Source of the DNA: Flavobacteriales bacterium
Lineage (GTDB): Bacteria > Bacteroidota > Bacteroidia > Flavobacteriales_F > PHOS-HE28
Direction: 5' to 3'
Length of the DNA stretch: 64,000 bases
Assembly: GCA_016713865.1 (NCBI GenBank)
Contig: JADJOG010000009.1
Coordinates: forward strand, 1 to 64,000
The notes beneath the pieces are model-generated. The model did no database searches and was not told the DNA's origin. It saw only the letters and a program-made list of their open reading frames with translations. Made by a program: the position numbers and the translations under genes. Below, piece by piece: positions 19,627 to 28,506 of this stretch; positions within the stretch are counted from its first letter, which is position 1, and every line of letters starts with the position of its first letter.

Positions 19627-19789
19627 GGAATATTCGATTCAAATCTCCGCCACATCCAGCCTCGCATCACCACCCTACCCTATCGACCGTAACCTGACAC
19701 ATTCCTCTGGCCGGATTTTCTGCGGATGGAACCATTACGATGCCGCTACTGTGTCGCAGGAGCTTGGAAGGCGACAGACATTGCGTGAG

Positions 19790-20014
19790 CTAAAGACTAT
19801 CAACCTTGATGCTCTGCTCGCAGCATGCGAAAGGATTCTTCTGCAGAATAGCCCTTGCTCTCCCCTCTGAACTTAAGGCACGGCGCCGATCCAACTCAGC
19901 GATGTCCTCATCGGTCAGGTCATCGTCCGCTTCCTCGGTCTGGCGCAGCTTGAACAGCAGCGTGCGGATCGCTTCCAAGATGCTTGTGTCGCTCTCCTCT
20001 TTGATCAACTGCAC
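19790..20014 (-). CDS. Orphan antitoxin-like protein of an addiction-module family
   Basis: About 74 residues from a GTG start, possibly a few more upstream (ALDLRTEIVQLIKEESDTSI is open in frame). The pattern ILEAIRTLLFKL then DLTDEDIAELDRRRALSSEG resembles small Bacteroidota antitoxins that pair with RelE/ParE toxins, and it matches the damaged antitoxin at 26886-27118 (AELREIDRRRKAG). The last 25 residues do not look like the family, so the 3' end may be rearranged. No toxin gene is recognisable on either side. Confidence 0.5.
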   Translation of the reverse strand: MQLIKEESDTSILEAIRTLLFKLRQTEEADDDLTDEDIAELDRRRALSSEGRARAILQKNPFACCEQSIKVDSL

Positions 20015-20057
20015 GATCTCGGTGCGCAGGTCGAGGGCGTGAATGGGCTAAGGATTG

Positions 20058-20116
20058 GTCGGGTAAGGGTAGAGCGGTGGGGGGAGGAGGAGGGAGCCAA
20101 TGATCAAAGATCAGAG
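20058..20116 (+). repeat. Diverged intergenic repeat, copy B
   Basis: Resembles copy A at 17861-17925: GTCGGGTAAGGGTAGAGCG at the left and GCCAATGATCAAAGATCAG at the right, with a shorter, G-rich middle. Confidence 0.5.
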
Positions 20117-20129
20117 GCCGCGAGAAAAA

Positions 20130-20570
20130 TCAGTGGCAGCGGTCATTCCCTCGGGAGCGAAGAGTTGAATGACTCGGTATCCGGACAAAAACAACCGCCT
20201 CTTGGCGGTGGTAATGTTCTTCGCTCCCAAATTTCAAGTGAGCAGTGTTTTTGAGGCGAAGCGTATCCCGGAAAATCGAAAAGGCATATTCACTGCCAAT
20301 ATCCCCAATGGAGAACGTAATCACATCCGATTGCAATGAACTATCGCGACCGAGAACTACAAGACATTCATGTATCACAACATCGTTTTCATCAAACTGC
20401 CTCATTGTTCTGTTACAAACTGACATGAAAGAAAGATCACGCTTCTCCCATTGTTGCGCACCAGAAATTATTCTCCATTGGCCCTGTATCTCTTGTCTTC
20501 TTGAATGCCGGAAATCTGCGCTCTGACAGACCCATGTGAGTAGCGCGAATACAAGCAAACCGATACGCAT
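20130..20570 (-). CDS. Small secreted protein, possibly lipocalin-like, unknown function
   Basis: 146 residues from ATG at 20570 (MRIGLLVFALLTWVCQSADF, a signal peptide). The mature part has QGQWRIISGAQQWEKRD, SVCNRTMRQFDENDVV and CLVVLGRDSS, suggesting an eight-stranded barrel or lipocalin-like fold. I do not recognise the family. Base composition is clearly more A+T-rich than its neighbours, which suggests separate ancestry. A near-match -7 box (TACATTCG) lies 26 bases upstream. It is divergent from prfC. Confidence 0.5.
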   Translation of the reverse strand: MRIGLLVFALLTWVCQSADFRHSRRQEIQGQWRIISGAQQWEKRDLSFMSVCNRTMRQFDENDVVIHECLVVLGRDSSLQSDVITFSIGDIGSEYAFSIFRDTLRLKNTAHLKFGSEEHYHRQEAVVFVRIPSHSTLRSRGNDRCH

Positions 20571-20774
20571 TTCTTGGTACTTGGACGGTCTCCGGCGAAT
20601 GTAACCATCTCGTTGCCCGCGCATCGGTCCAGAGTGCGGCTGTCTATCCACGCGTTCGCCGTCAGAATGGAGAACTCACATTGCGCCAGCATCCGTGCAC
20701 ATCTGCATCAACAACCACGGCTCAACAACCAAGCGCCCCCTACTTTCGCTGCCCTTCAACCAGAAGCATTTCGC

Positions 20775-22384
20775 ATGTCATTGCCCCAGGAGATCGAGCG
20801 GCGGCGCACCTTCGCCATCATCAGCCACCCCGATGCGGGCAAGACCACGCTCACGGAGAAATTCCTGCTGTACGGCGGAGCCATACAGACGGCGGGCGCG
20901 GTGAAGAGCAACAAGATCCGCCGCGGCGCCACCAGCGACTTTTTGGAGATCGAGCGCCAGCGCGGCATCAGCGTCACCACTTCGGTGATGACCTTCGACT
21001 ACGGCGACCGGCTCATCAACCTGCTGGATACGCCCGGTCACCGCGACTTCGCCGAGGATACCTACCGCACCCTCACGGCGGTGGACAGCGTGATCCTGGT
21101 GATTGATTGCGTGAAGGGCGTGGAGGCGCAGACCGAGCGCCTGATGGAAGTGTGCCGCATGCGCAACACGCCGGTGATCGTCTTCATCAACAAGCTCGAC
21201 CTCGAGGGGCAGGATCCCTTCGACCTGCTGGATGAGTTGGAGGAGAAGCTGAGCATCAAAGTGCGGCCCATGAGTTGGCCTGTGGGCATCGGCGCAACCT
21301 TCCAAGGCGTGTATGACCTGCACAGCAAAGGCCTGCGCCTCTTCGATCCCGGCAAGACCAAATTGGAGAAGGCCAGCACCCGCATCAGCGACCTCGCCGA
21401 TCCGCAGCTCGATAAATTGCTCGGCGCCGATCCCGCCAACGAGTTGCGCGCCAGCATCGAATTGATCGAAGGCGTGTATGAGCCGCTGAGCATCGAGGCC
21501 TATCGCAGCGCGCGCATCGCACCGGTCTTCTTCGGCAGCGCCTTCAACAACTTCGGCGTGAAGGAATTGCTCGATGCCTTTGTGGACATCGCGCCGCCGC
21601 CGGGTCCGCGCGCCACGGATCAGGGCGAGGTGCAGCCCGACGACAAACGCTTCAGCGGCTTCGTGTTCAAGATCCACGCGAACATCGATCCCAACCACCG
21701 CGACCGCATCGCCTTCTTGCGTGTGTGCAGCGGCCACTTCGAGCGCAATACCTACTACAACCACGTGCGGCTCGGCAAGGAATTGCGCTTCGCCACGCCC
21801 ACCACCTTCCTCGCTGCGCAGAAGACCATCGTCGAAGAAGCCTGGCCCGGCGATGTGATCGGCCTATTCGATACCGGCAACTTCAAGATCGGCGATACGC
21901 TCACCGAAGGCGCCAACTTCAACTTCCGCGGCATCCCGGCCTTCTCGCCCGAGCTCTTCCGCGAACTGGTGAACCAGGATCCCATGAAGAGCAAGCAGCT
22001 GGAGAAGGGCATCCGCCAGCTTACCGACGAGGGCGTGGCGCAGCTGTACACGCAGCAGCCCGGCAACAAGAAGATCGTGGGCTGCGTGGGCGAACTGCAG
22101 TTCAGGTGATCGCTTACCGCTTGGAGCACGAGTACGGCGCCGAAGTGCGCCTTCCAGCAGATCCCGCGCACAAGGCTTGCTGGATGACCACCACCGATGA
22201 GGCCGCGCTGGACCAGTTCATCCGCGTGAAGGCCCAGCAGATCGTGCAGGACAAGGACGGCAACCCCGTGTTCATCGCGCCCAGCGCCTACATGCTCGAC
22301 CTGGAACGCAGGAACAACCCGGCCATCACCTTCCACACCACGAGCGAGTTCAAGACGGAAGCGCAGGTGGGGAGTGGGCAGTAA
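20775..22384 (+). CDS. prfC: Peptide chain release factor 3 (frameshifted near 3' end)
   Basis: RF3 is the GTPase that recycles RF1 and RF2 from the ribosome. G1 is ISHPDAGKTTLTEK, switch I has the KIRRGATSDFLEIERQRGIS signature, G3 is LLDTPGHRDFAEDTYRTL, G4 FINKLDLEGQDP. After domain II (GFVFKIHANIDPNHRDRIAF) the frame stops at 22108 because one base is missing in GELQF[E]VIAYRLEHEYG. It resumes and carries a second pair of indels near 22150 (AEVRFQQIPAHKACW expected). The end, TTSEFKTEAQ, is normal for RF3. The TAA stop lies inside a heptad repeat. ATG at 20775 follows a -7-like TACTTTCG at 20743-20750. Confidence 0.92.
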
Positions 22385-22447
22385 GCAGTTGGCAGTTGGC
22401 AGTTGGCGGTGGGCAGTTGGCAGTAGGCAGTCCGCAGTTTGCAGTAG
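22369..22447 (+). repeat. Heptad tandem repeat, GCAGTNN type
   Basis: Nine consecutive 7-base units beginning GCAGT (GCAGTTG most often) at 22385-22447. Units GGAGTGG and GCAGTAA precede them, so the repeat starts inside the last codons of prfC and includes its TAA. Confidence 0.8.
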
Positions 22448-22453
22448 GCATCG

Positions 22454-22509
22454 CTTGTGTCTTGGGACTTGTGACTTGGAACTTGAGTCTTGTGACTTGA
22501 GTCTTGCTT
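22454..22509 (+). repeat. Heptad tandem repeat, CTTGNNN type
   Basis: Eight consecutive 7-base units, each starting CTTG (CTTGTGT, CTTGGGA, CTTGTGA, CTTGGAA, CTTGAGT, CTTGTGA, CTTGAGT, CTTGCTT). It is a different unit from the neighbouring GCAGT array but has the same period. Confidence 0.8.
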
Positions 22510-22605
22510 CCCTTTACAAGCCTTAACGACCCATTGAGCATCCGAGGACGTAGCAGGCCTCGTCAATTGGCACGATGCTCGCCTGCGCGCGGCGCCACTC
22601 GATTC

Positions 22606-22613
22606 TACATTTG
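22606..22613 (+). promoter_or_regulatory. Predicted -7 box of the TlpA-like gene
   Basis: TACATTTG, an exact TAnnTTTG match, 26 bases before the ATG at 22640. The region after the heptad repeats is otherwise plain. Confidence 0.45.
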
Positions 22614-22639
22614 GCCGCCTTTCAACACAGCACACCCGC

Positions 22640-24135
22640 ATGTCGAAGAGATACCTGCTCCTCGCTTCACTCCTGATCACGAATGGGATCGCCCTGAACG
22701 CGCAAGACAATCCTAAACGCACCATCGAGGCCCAGATCCAGGGCATGGCCAAGGGCGATACGGTGTTCCTGGCGAACTACTACGGCAGCAAACTCTACTA
22801 CAACGACACCGCGATCGTCGATGGCAAAGCGACGGCCACCTTCAAGAAGGCCAAGGGCTACGATGCTGGCGTTTATGCCGTGGTGGTGCCCGGGCCGAAG
22901 TACTTCGAGCTGGTGGTGAATGAGCCGGTGATCAAGGTGGCAACGCGCATGGACGACCTGCTGCCCAGCCTGCAGATCAAGCAGAGCAAGGAGAATGAGC
23001 TTTTCATCGGCTACATCCGATTCCTGAACGACCGCAAGATCGATGGCGATGCGCTGCGCGCGCAGATGGATGCAGCGAAGGATCCCGATGCTCGCGCCGC
23101 CGTGAAGGTCCGCATGGAAGAGTTGGACAAGCGCGTGAAGCAGTACCAGCGCGACCTGGTGACGAACAACAAGGGCACCTTGGCCGCAGCATTGGTGAAG
23201 ATGAGCATGGCCGTTGAGCTTCCCGAGGCGCGCAAGCCCGATGGCAGCCTGGACAGCGCTGCCGCGTACTACAACTATCGCGCGCACTACTGGGACAACT
23301 TCGACCTCACGGATGAGCGCATCGTGCGCATACCTGTCTTCGGCAACAAGTTCGAGGAGTACATCAGCCGGGTAGTGCCCCAGGTGCCCGACACGATCAA
23401 CCGCCTGGCCGATGACCTGATCAGCAAATGCGGCAGCACAAAGGAGACCTTCAAATACGTGCTGCACAGCCTCACGCACAAGTACGAGACCAGCGACATC
23501 ATGGGCATGGATGCCGTGTTCGTTCACCTGGCCCTCACCTCACTGCCCGAAAGGCATGCCTACGAAAGTCGATTGGATGAGCGCTGGTAAGATTGACACG
23601 CTATGCACGAGGGCGAGGAAGATGGCGCCGCTCACGCTCGGACGCAAAGCGCCCTATCTCTGCCTCACCGACACCACCGAGCAGCGCTGGGTGAACTACT
23701 ACGACCTTCCACAGGAGTTCGTGGTGATCATCTTCTGGGACCCGCATTGCGGGCATTGCAAGAAAGAGCTGCCTGATATCTACAAGGCCTACCAGGAGAA
23801 GCTGAAGCCCATGGGCATCGAGGTGTTCGCGGTGGCCAAGGCGGTTGAGGATAAGCTCTTTGACGATTGGAAGAAGTTCATTCGCGAGAACAAGCTCGAT
23901 TGGATCAACGTAGGCCTCACGCCTACCGTGTTCTCTGAAGCGAAGAAGGATGCCCGCAAATACATCCCCGAAGCACACCACCATCGAGAGCCTCAATTAT
24001 GCCGATGCATGGGACGTGTTCAGCACGCCGAAGGTCTTCTTGGTGGATGGCGAGCGCAGGATCGCGGGCAAGAGCCTGAGCGCGGATCAGATCGCCGACC
24101 TCGTTAGCAAGCTGCGCGAGCGCAAGCCGAAGTAG
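22640..24135 (+). CDS. Secreted TlpA-like thiol-disulfide protein with DUF4369/DUF5106-type N-terminal region (two frameshifts)
   Basis: Signal peptide MSKRYLLLASLLITNGIALNA. The first 300 residues resemble the beta-rich DUF4369/DUF5106 modules of Bacteroidota redox proteins (GDTVFLANYYGSKLYYNDTA, YFELVVNEPVIKVATR). A shift near 23560 leads to a thioredoxin domain with FVVIIFWDPHCGHCKKELPD, where CGHC is the active-site dithiol. A second shift near 23970 joins the end, DVFSTPKVFLVDGERRIAGK (cis-proline after Thr). The protein likely reduces or isomerises disulfides in the periplasm, possibly for cytochrome c maturation. Total is about 498 residues. Confidence 0.85.
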
Positions 24136-24186
24136 CCTCTTCTGAATTCGGATTGCTGCTGATCGGAGCGAGTTGCTCCTCGATGA

Positions 24187-24750
24187 TCATTTCGCTTGTG
24201 ACCGCTCCTTCCGGAGCGCATCCTTCAGCGCGTTCACGAGCCGTTTGGCCTCATCGTCGGTGAGTCCTTTGCCCAGGATCACTTTGCGGCCCAGGTGCTC
24301 GAAACCGATGCGCTCGCCACCGATCACCCACACGCTATCGTTCCATTGCCACTTCCAGCTCTCGCGGTCGATCTTGATCAGGCCCAACTGCTGGATGTTC
24401 TCCGCGAAGTAGGTGCGCGCCTTGCCGTAACCGAGCAGGCTATCCTTCACCGTGAGCACGCCATCCTTCACGCGCCAGAGCTCCACTCCTTTCCAACGCC
24501 ATAGCACCGCACGACCCACGACCACGAGGAAGTACGCCCAGAAAGCGAGGAAGGCGAGCATGAACTGCCGCGTAGGGTCGCCGGGCTGGAGATCCTGCCG
24601 CGCGATGATCACCACGATGCCCGCGGCGATCCAGACCAGGAGCCAGAGCGCGAGCAGCGCGCGCTGCACAGGTGTTGCTTTCGCTTCAATGGCCACGCTC
24701 ATTCGGCCCTCGCGCCGATCGATGCTCACGGTAGCGCTCAGCTGCTCCAT
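24187..24750 (-). CDS. Membrane protein with two helices, unknown function
   Basis: 187 residues. Two membrane helices are visible (ALLALWLLVWIAAGIVVIIA and FMLAFLAFWAYFLVVVGRAVL), followed by a cytoplasmic PH-like beta-domain (WRVKDGVLTVKDSLLGYGKAR, VWVIGGERIGFEHLGRKVILG) and a charged C-terminal helix. The start ATG overlaps the stop of bshA (TGATG), so the two are co-translated. The family is not recognised by name. A role linked to bacillithiol is not shown by anything beyond position. Confidence 0.65.
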   Translation of the reverse strand: MEQLSATVSIDRREGRMSVAIEAKATPVQRALLALWLLVWIAAGIVVIIARQDLQPGDPTRQFMLAFLAFWAYFLVVVGRAVLWRWKGVELWRVKDGVLTVKDSLLGYGKARTYFAENIQQLGLIKIDRESWKWQWNDSVWVIGGERIGFEHLGRKVILGKGLTDDEAKRLVNALKDALRKERSQAK

Positions 24751-25871
24751 CAGGCCTTCACTTCTGCCACCACTTCATCGTAGAGCGCCTCGTATTGCGG
24801 GAGCACCGCATGCAGGTCGAAGCGCTTGGCCTGCTCCATCGCGCCATGCCTGTAGCGCGCGCGGCTCTCGGCATCGCGCAGGATCACCTCGGCATTCTTC
24901 GCCATCGCGTCCACATCGCCAACCGCGCCCAAGCCCGCTCACCATGCGCATTCACCTCGGGCAAGCCGCCGGTATTGGGTTTCACCACCGGCACGCCACA
25001 GGCCAGCTTCAAGCGCTGCGAGCCTGAAACCTCGGTCTCGCTGGTGAGCACGAAGATCACTTGCTACTGGCCACCACTTCCTCGGGCCGCGTCATCTTGC
25101 CCAGGAAATGCACGGCTTCGCATTGGCCATCGGCAGGCGATTCTCGATGCGTTGCCACTCCGGCCCATCGCCGATCAGCAGAAGCCGCACGGGCATGCGC
25201 TCGCGCAAGCGCTTGAACATGGCCACTACATCATCCACGCGCTTCACCGCCCTGAAGTTCGAAACATGCACGAGCAGGGCTTCATCGTTCGGGGCATATC
25301 GTGCTCGCAACGCGGGATCCGGTGAATGCCGGTAGGTATCGAGGCAGACGAAATTGGGCACCACGCGGATCTCGCGCTTCATGGGGAAATGCGTGCGGGT
25401 ATCCTGCTTCAGGCTCTCGCTCACCGCGGTAACGGCGTTGCTCCGCTCCATGCTGAAGGTGATCACCGGCTCGAAGCTGGGATCACGGCCCACCAAGGTG
25501 ATATCGGTGCCGTGCAGTGTGGTGATGAAGGGCACGAACTTCCCTTCGGCCGCCAGGATGCGCTGGGCCATCCAAGCGGCGCTGGCGTGCGGGATCGCGT
25601 AATGCACATGCATGAGGTCGAGCCCCTCGTACTTGGCCACATCAACGAGCTTGCTGGTGAGCACCAGCTCATAGGGCTGGTAATCGAAGAGGGGGTAATC
25701 GCTCACGCGCACCTCGTGGTAGAATACGTTGGGATGGTCGCGCAGCCGAACGGGCCGGTCGTAGGTGATGAAATGCACGATATGACCTTTCTCCGCGAGC
25801 GCCATGCCCAGCTCGGTTGCCACCACGCCGCTTCCGCCGAAGGTGGGATAACAGACGATTCCGATTCGCAT
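24750..25871 (-). CDS. bshA: N-acetyl-alpha-D-glucosaminyl L-malate synthase (frameshifted)
   Basis: The first enzyme of bacillithiol synthesis joins UDP-GlcNAc and L-malate. The N terminus MRIGIVCYPTFGGSGVVATELG is diagnostic for BshA, as are FDYQPYELVLTSKLV, HVHYAIPHASAAWMA, FITTLHGTDITLVG and NFVCLDTYRH. The GT4 C-terminal half is broken by several indels between 25130 and 24930, where fragments give VHFLGKMTRPEEVVASS, TSETE, GVPVVKPNTGGLPEVNAHG and finally VGDVDAMAKNAEVIL. Total of about 375 residues matches the family. bshB and bshC are not in this window. Confidence 0.9.
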
Positions 25872-25899
25872 CGCGGGCAAAGGTCGGCACGGCGCGGCC

Positions 25900-26426
25900 T
25901 CAATCCGGAACCGCCAAGGAGAGGCAGTCGCAGCCCAGGGCCTCATCCAAGAAATGCTTCAACCGATGCATCTCCGCTTTCGCGCGCCGCTTGCCTGCTT
26001 GCGCGAGGAGCCACAAGCCGACGGCGCAGACCAAGAGAATGACCGCGCCATACAGCCCCCATGGCGATTCGTTCAGCCGCCACTGCGGATAGCCGATGGC
26101 CAGACCGAAGGTGGCCAGCAGCGCCAAAGCGATGTAGCCGCCCATGAACATCATCCAAACCGCCGGCGCGGGGCCGATCATGCAACGCACCGATGGTGGA
26201 GGTCTCCTTCAGGCTCCTGATCCATTTCGAGGTCGATGTCCATCTGCGGCGTCCACAGGTGCTGTTGGTCCAATGGGTACATGAGGATCATGTGCGGCAG
26301 ATTCCCTTTCAGGCGGAAGCCGATGGGATTGCTGTCCCGAACATGGCCGCGCAGGCGATCACGTATCTCGTCGGGATGCATGGGCGTGCGGAACTTGAAG
26401 CGCGGACGGAACTTGAGGTCTGTCAT
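25900..26426 (-). CDS. Membrane protein of unknown function, N-terminal soluble part plus two helices (frameshifted)
   Basis: Two short frames make one gene. The first part (MTDLKFRPRFKFRTPMHPDE, GNLPHMILMYPLDQQHLWTPQMDIDLE) ends in the wrong frame near 26190. The second part continues RCMIGPAPAVWMMFMGGYIALALLATFGLAI and a second helix, LYGAVILLVCAVGLWLLAQ, then a charged tail. This layout (soluble domain, GPxPxVW motif, two helices) occurs in small conserved Bacteroidota proteins. I know of no assigned function. It lies between bshA and a small divergent membrane gene. Confidence 0.6.
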
Positions 26427-26498
26427 GGGGCTGAAAATGACCGCCAGCGCGCAGGTTCGGCCTGATTTCGATCAGTGTGCCGCTACCTTCGCCCGCGC

Positions 26499-26711
26499 AT
26501 GAGCACCGCACTGATCACCATCCTTCTTGGCATCGGCCTCATCGCGCTGGCCTTCGCTGGCATCGCCGTGAAGATCGGGCGAAGAAGGGCGGTGAGTTCT
26601 CCGGCACCTGCGCGAGCAACAACCCCCTTGGTGCAGGCCGAGGGCGGTAGCTGCGGCTTCTGCGGCGCACGGCCCGAGGAGAAGTGCCGCCGGGATGAGA
26701 TCGGTGGGTGA
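26499..26711 (+). CDS. Small single-helix membrane protein with Cys-rich tail
   Basis: About 70 residues. MSTALITILLGIGLIALAFAGIAVKI is a membrane helix. The tail, once two opposite indels are corrected, reads KKGGEFSGTCASNNP then GGSCGFCGARPEEKC, with four cysteines including a CGFC pair. Similar proteins annotated only as membrane or secreted proteins are common in Flavobacteriia. The cysteines could bind metal or a cluster (inference). Confidence 0.6.
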   Translation: MSTALITILLGIGLIALAFAGIAVKIGRRRAVSSPAPARATTPLVQAEGGSCGFCGARPEEKCRRDEIGG

Positions 26712-26769
26712 GCCAGAATTGGCGATGCTCGTTTCACGCTGAATGAGGAGTGTTTGAGGAACACTCACT

Positions 26770-26889
26770 CTAGCCAATCAAGCGCAGCATCAAACCGAAC
26801 CCTAAGCCTTCGCTCTGCTCTTCGCACCACAGGAATGCCTCAGCGGCTTCCGCCTGAGCGGTCGCGCGAACGAACGCCGAGTATTTCAT
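26770..26889 (-). pseudogene. RelE/ParE-type toxin, truncated
   Basis: 39 residues: MKYSAFVRATAQAEAAEAFL, then WCEEQSEGLGFGLMLRLIG and a TAG. This matches only the first helices of ParE/RelE toxins (about 95 residues), where the catalytic or gyrase-binding part comes later. ATG overlaps the antitoxin stop (ATGA). Downstream sequence gives no continuation in any frame that I could find, so the gene seems truncated. Confidence 0.55.
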
Positions 26890-27118
26890 GCCGCGCGCCC
26901 TTCGCGGATCATGCGCATCGCATCCTCAACAGCGAGGTAAGTGTCAAGCCCGGCTTTTCGGCGACGATCAATCTCACGCAACTCGGCGAACTCATTTTCG
27001 GTGAATTCCTCGGAACCGGGAGTTCATTATCGAAGACCTGTTTGACGCGAAGAAGCCCGGATCATGGACCAGGGGCGAGGCGCTCCAAGAGGCTGATCTT
27101 TAGGTCGCAGGTGCTCAT
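26886..27118 (-). CDS. Antitoxin of the same addiction-module family (two frameshifts)
   Basis: Pieces in three frames join to MSTCDLKISLLERLALV, DPGLLR, VKQVFDNELP, EEFTENEFAELREIDRRRKA, GLDTYLAVEDAMRMIREGRA. The layout, an N-terminal DNA-binding-type helix region followed by a toxin-wrapping tail ending just at the toxin ATG, is that of a type II antitoxin. It shares AELxxxDRRR with the orphan at 19790-20014. Indels are needed near 27070 and 27010. Confidence 0.55.
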
Positions 27119-27488
27119 GGCAATTGCTTGATGGCCAAAGTCAGCGGCTCCGGTGCGCGACAAGGTTTCCGAAGCGGAAGCACTATTGAGGACTGATGCG
27201 CCCGAAACGTTTCGGGAAGCGCAAAGGGTAGCCAAAGGCTACCGTGTTCCTGTTCTTGTCGAGCGTAGGAGCAGCCTACGCTCAGTTACCGCCGCGCTCA
27301 CGAACGCAACGCGCAGCGTGGGGCTCCCGGCACAGCCTTGACCTACGATTCTGCTTCTGGTAAAGCGAGTATGCTTCCCCTCACTCTTGAAAACCAATGC
27401 GCGAACCCTTCTCAATTGACGATATCAATTTCTTCGATTGACTAACAAGCGCTGCCCACTCCAGGCCTGGCGGGCCCGAACCCTAACT
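27119..27488. other. Gap without a gene, carrying three dyads
   Basis: No convincing coding frame on either strand. It contains three perfect inverted repeats within 83 bases (27201-27283). Confidence 0.55.
27201..27283. repeat. Cluster of three perfect dyads
   Basis: CCCGAAACGTTTCGGG is a 16-bp palindrome (27201-27216). GGTAGCC-AAA-GGCTACC lies at 27227-27243. GAGCGTAGG-AGCAG-CCTACGCTC lies at 27261-27283. None is followed by a T-run. Confidence 0.75.
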
Positions 27489-28050
27489 TCAACGCTGAAC
27501 CACGGTCAATTCGATTCGCCAACGATCTGGCACAATCGCAGCGCATTTGAAGATTACCGTCGTCCAATCACTTTTGTTGGTTCGTACTCGGGCGTCGACA
27601 ATTCTCTTAATTTCCTCCTTCATCAACCCGTTCGCATGATCGGCAATACCCTTTGTCTCTTTGTCGGGCACTCCCTTCTTCTTGAGTTCCTCTCTAAGCA
27701 CCTTGATCTCAAGGATTTCTTGTAAGGCGTTGACAGTGCGCTCGGTGGCTCGCGCAATAAATTCCGCCAGCACAAGCGAGGCGCCGATATAAATCATGAA
27801 GTCACTTGAAGAAATATTGCGCACTTTGAAGTCGCTCTTTCCTCCTTCAACAACTTCGGAATTAGGAAGAGCAATTCCATTCACCAACCTCCTTGTAAAT
27901 CGCCCCAATTGACTATAGACGACCTCGGTTCCAGGTAGCCAATCTCACAGGCCTTCAAACATCTGGTCAACGTCGGGACTGGCCTTCAAGTGTGGTACGA
28001 ACACCAGTTTCCAATCCTAGACCTGATTGGCGGGTCATCAGGTTTCTCTC
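27489..28050 (-). CDS. Unknown protein, A+T-richer, with in-frame stops
   Basis: One minus-strand frame reads DWKLVFVPHLKASPDVDQMF-EGL, a TGA, DWLPGTEVVYSQLGRF, TRRLVNGIALPNSEVVEGGK and on to IFKCAAIVPDRWRIELTVVQ at 27489. A TAG precedes the first segment. Without the stops it would be about 175 residues. The last 139 residues are continuous and include YIGASLVLAEFIARATERTV and a charged coiled region with many Lys and Glu residues. No family is recognised. The locus is less G+C-rich than the rest and sits beside a toxin-antitoxin remnant, so recent acquisition is plausible. The stops may be base errors or decay. Confidence 0.4.
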
Positions 28051-28056
28051 AGGCTT

Positions 28057-28356
28057 TCACCGAATCCTTCGTTCTGGGTAAGCTTCTTCGATAAACGAAT
28101 CAACTCTGGGCCCAAATCCGTCGACACCTAGCTCTTGAAGCACTTGTTTCCAAGAAGGGCTGAAATGATTTGACGGAGCGTTTGCCAAAAGCTCGTTCAA
28201 TGCATCACGCTGCTGCGCAACCTTCTGCTGATATTGTGGTTGTTGTGGCTGATTCCCATCTGTTGCTGTAAGGTCACTTTCAAAGTGGCAGGCGGAAACC
28301 ATTCCGTCAAAGAGGCTCCTGGAAACCTCAGGGCGTGGGGAGTCGTGCAGGTTCGG
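28057..28356 (-). CDS. Unknown protein, possibly a C-terminal fragment
   Basis: An open frame from just after a stop at about 28357 to 28057. It contains SRSLFDGMVSACHFESDL, a Gln-rich segment (NQPQQPQYQQKVAQQRDALN), then HFSPSWKQVLQELGVDGFGP and a C terminus FIEEAYPERRIR. A start may be the ATG at 28302. The sequence has protein-like composition but matches no family I know, and the frame upstream is closed, so it could be the tail of a larger broken gene. Same strand and composition as the preceding entry. Confidence 0.35.
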   Translation of the reverse strand, partial: PNLHDSPRPEVSRSLFDGMVSACHFESDLTATDGNQPQQPQYQQKVAQQRDALNELLANAPSNHFSPSWKQVLQELGVDGFGPRVDSFIEEAYPERRIR

Positions 28357-28506
28357 TCAGATTCGGTAGAAATCAAAAACTACAAGTGCGACGCAATCTC
28401 AGGCCCGAAGGCACAGCGGACCGAACACGGTTTCACTAGATGTGGCAGCGGCCCAAATGCAGGACGGCTTTGCGGAGCGCGGGCAACACCACCCCACCTC
28501 GACTCC

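Noticed and set aside
22085..22115. Programmed frameshift in release factor 3
   Set aside because: Programmed shifts are known in prfB at a CUU-UGA site, not here. This is one missing base in GELQF-E-VIAYR, like many others in the window.
22385..22509. CRISPR-like array
   Set aside because: Units are 7 bases with no spacers, and no cas genes are nearby.
26754..27131. A 125-codon plus-strand protein
   Set aside because: The opposite strand encodes the antitoxin and toxin remnants. The plus frame has no protein-like pattern.
27489..28050. Stop-codon recoding (TAG or TGA as sense)
   Set aside because: TAG and TGA end many clear genes in this window (for example uvrA and ccmE), so the standard code is used.
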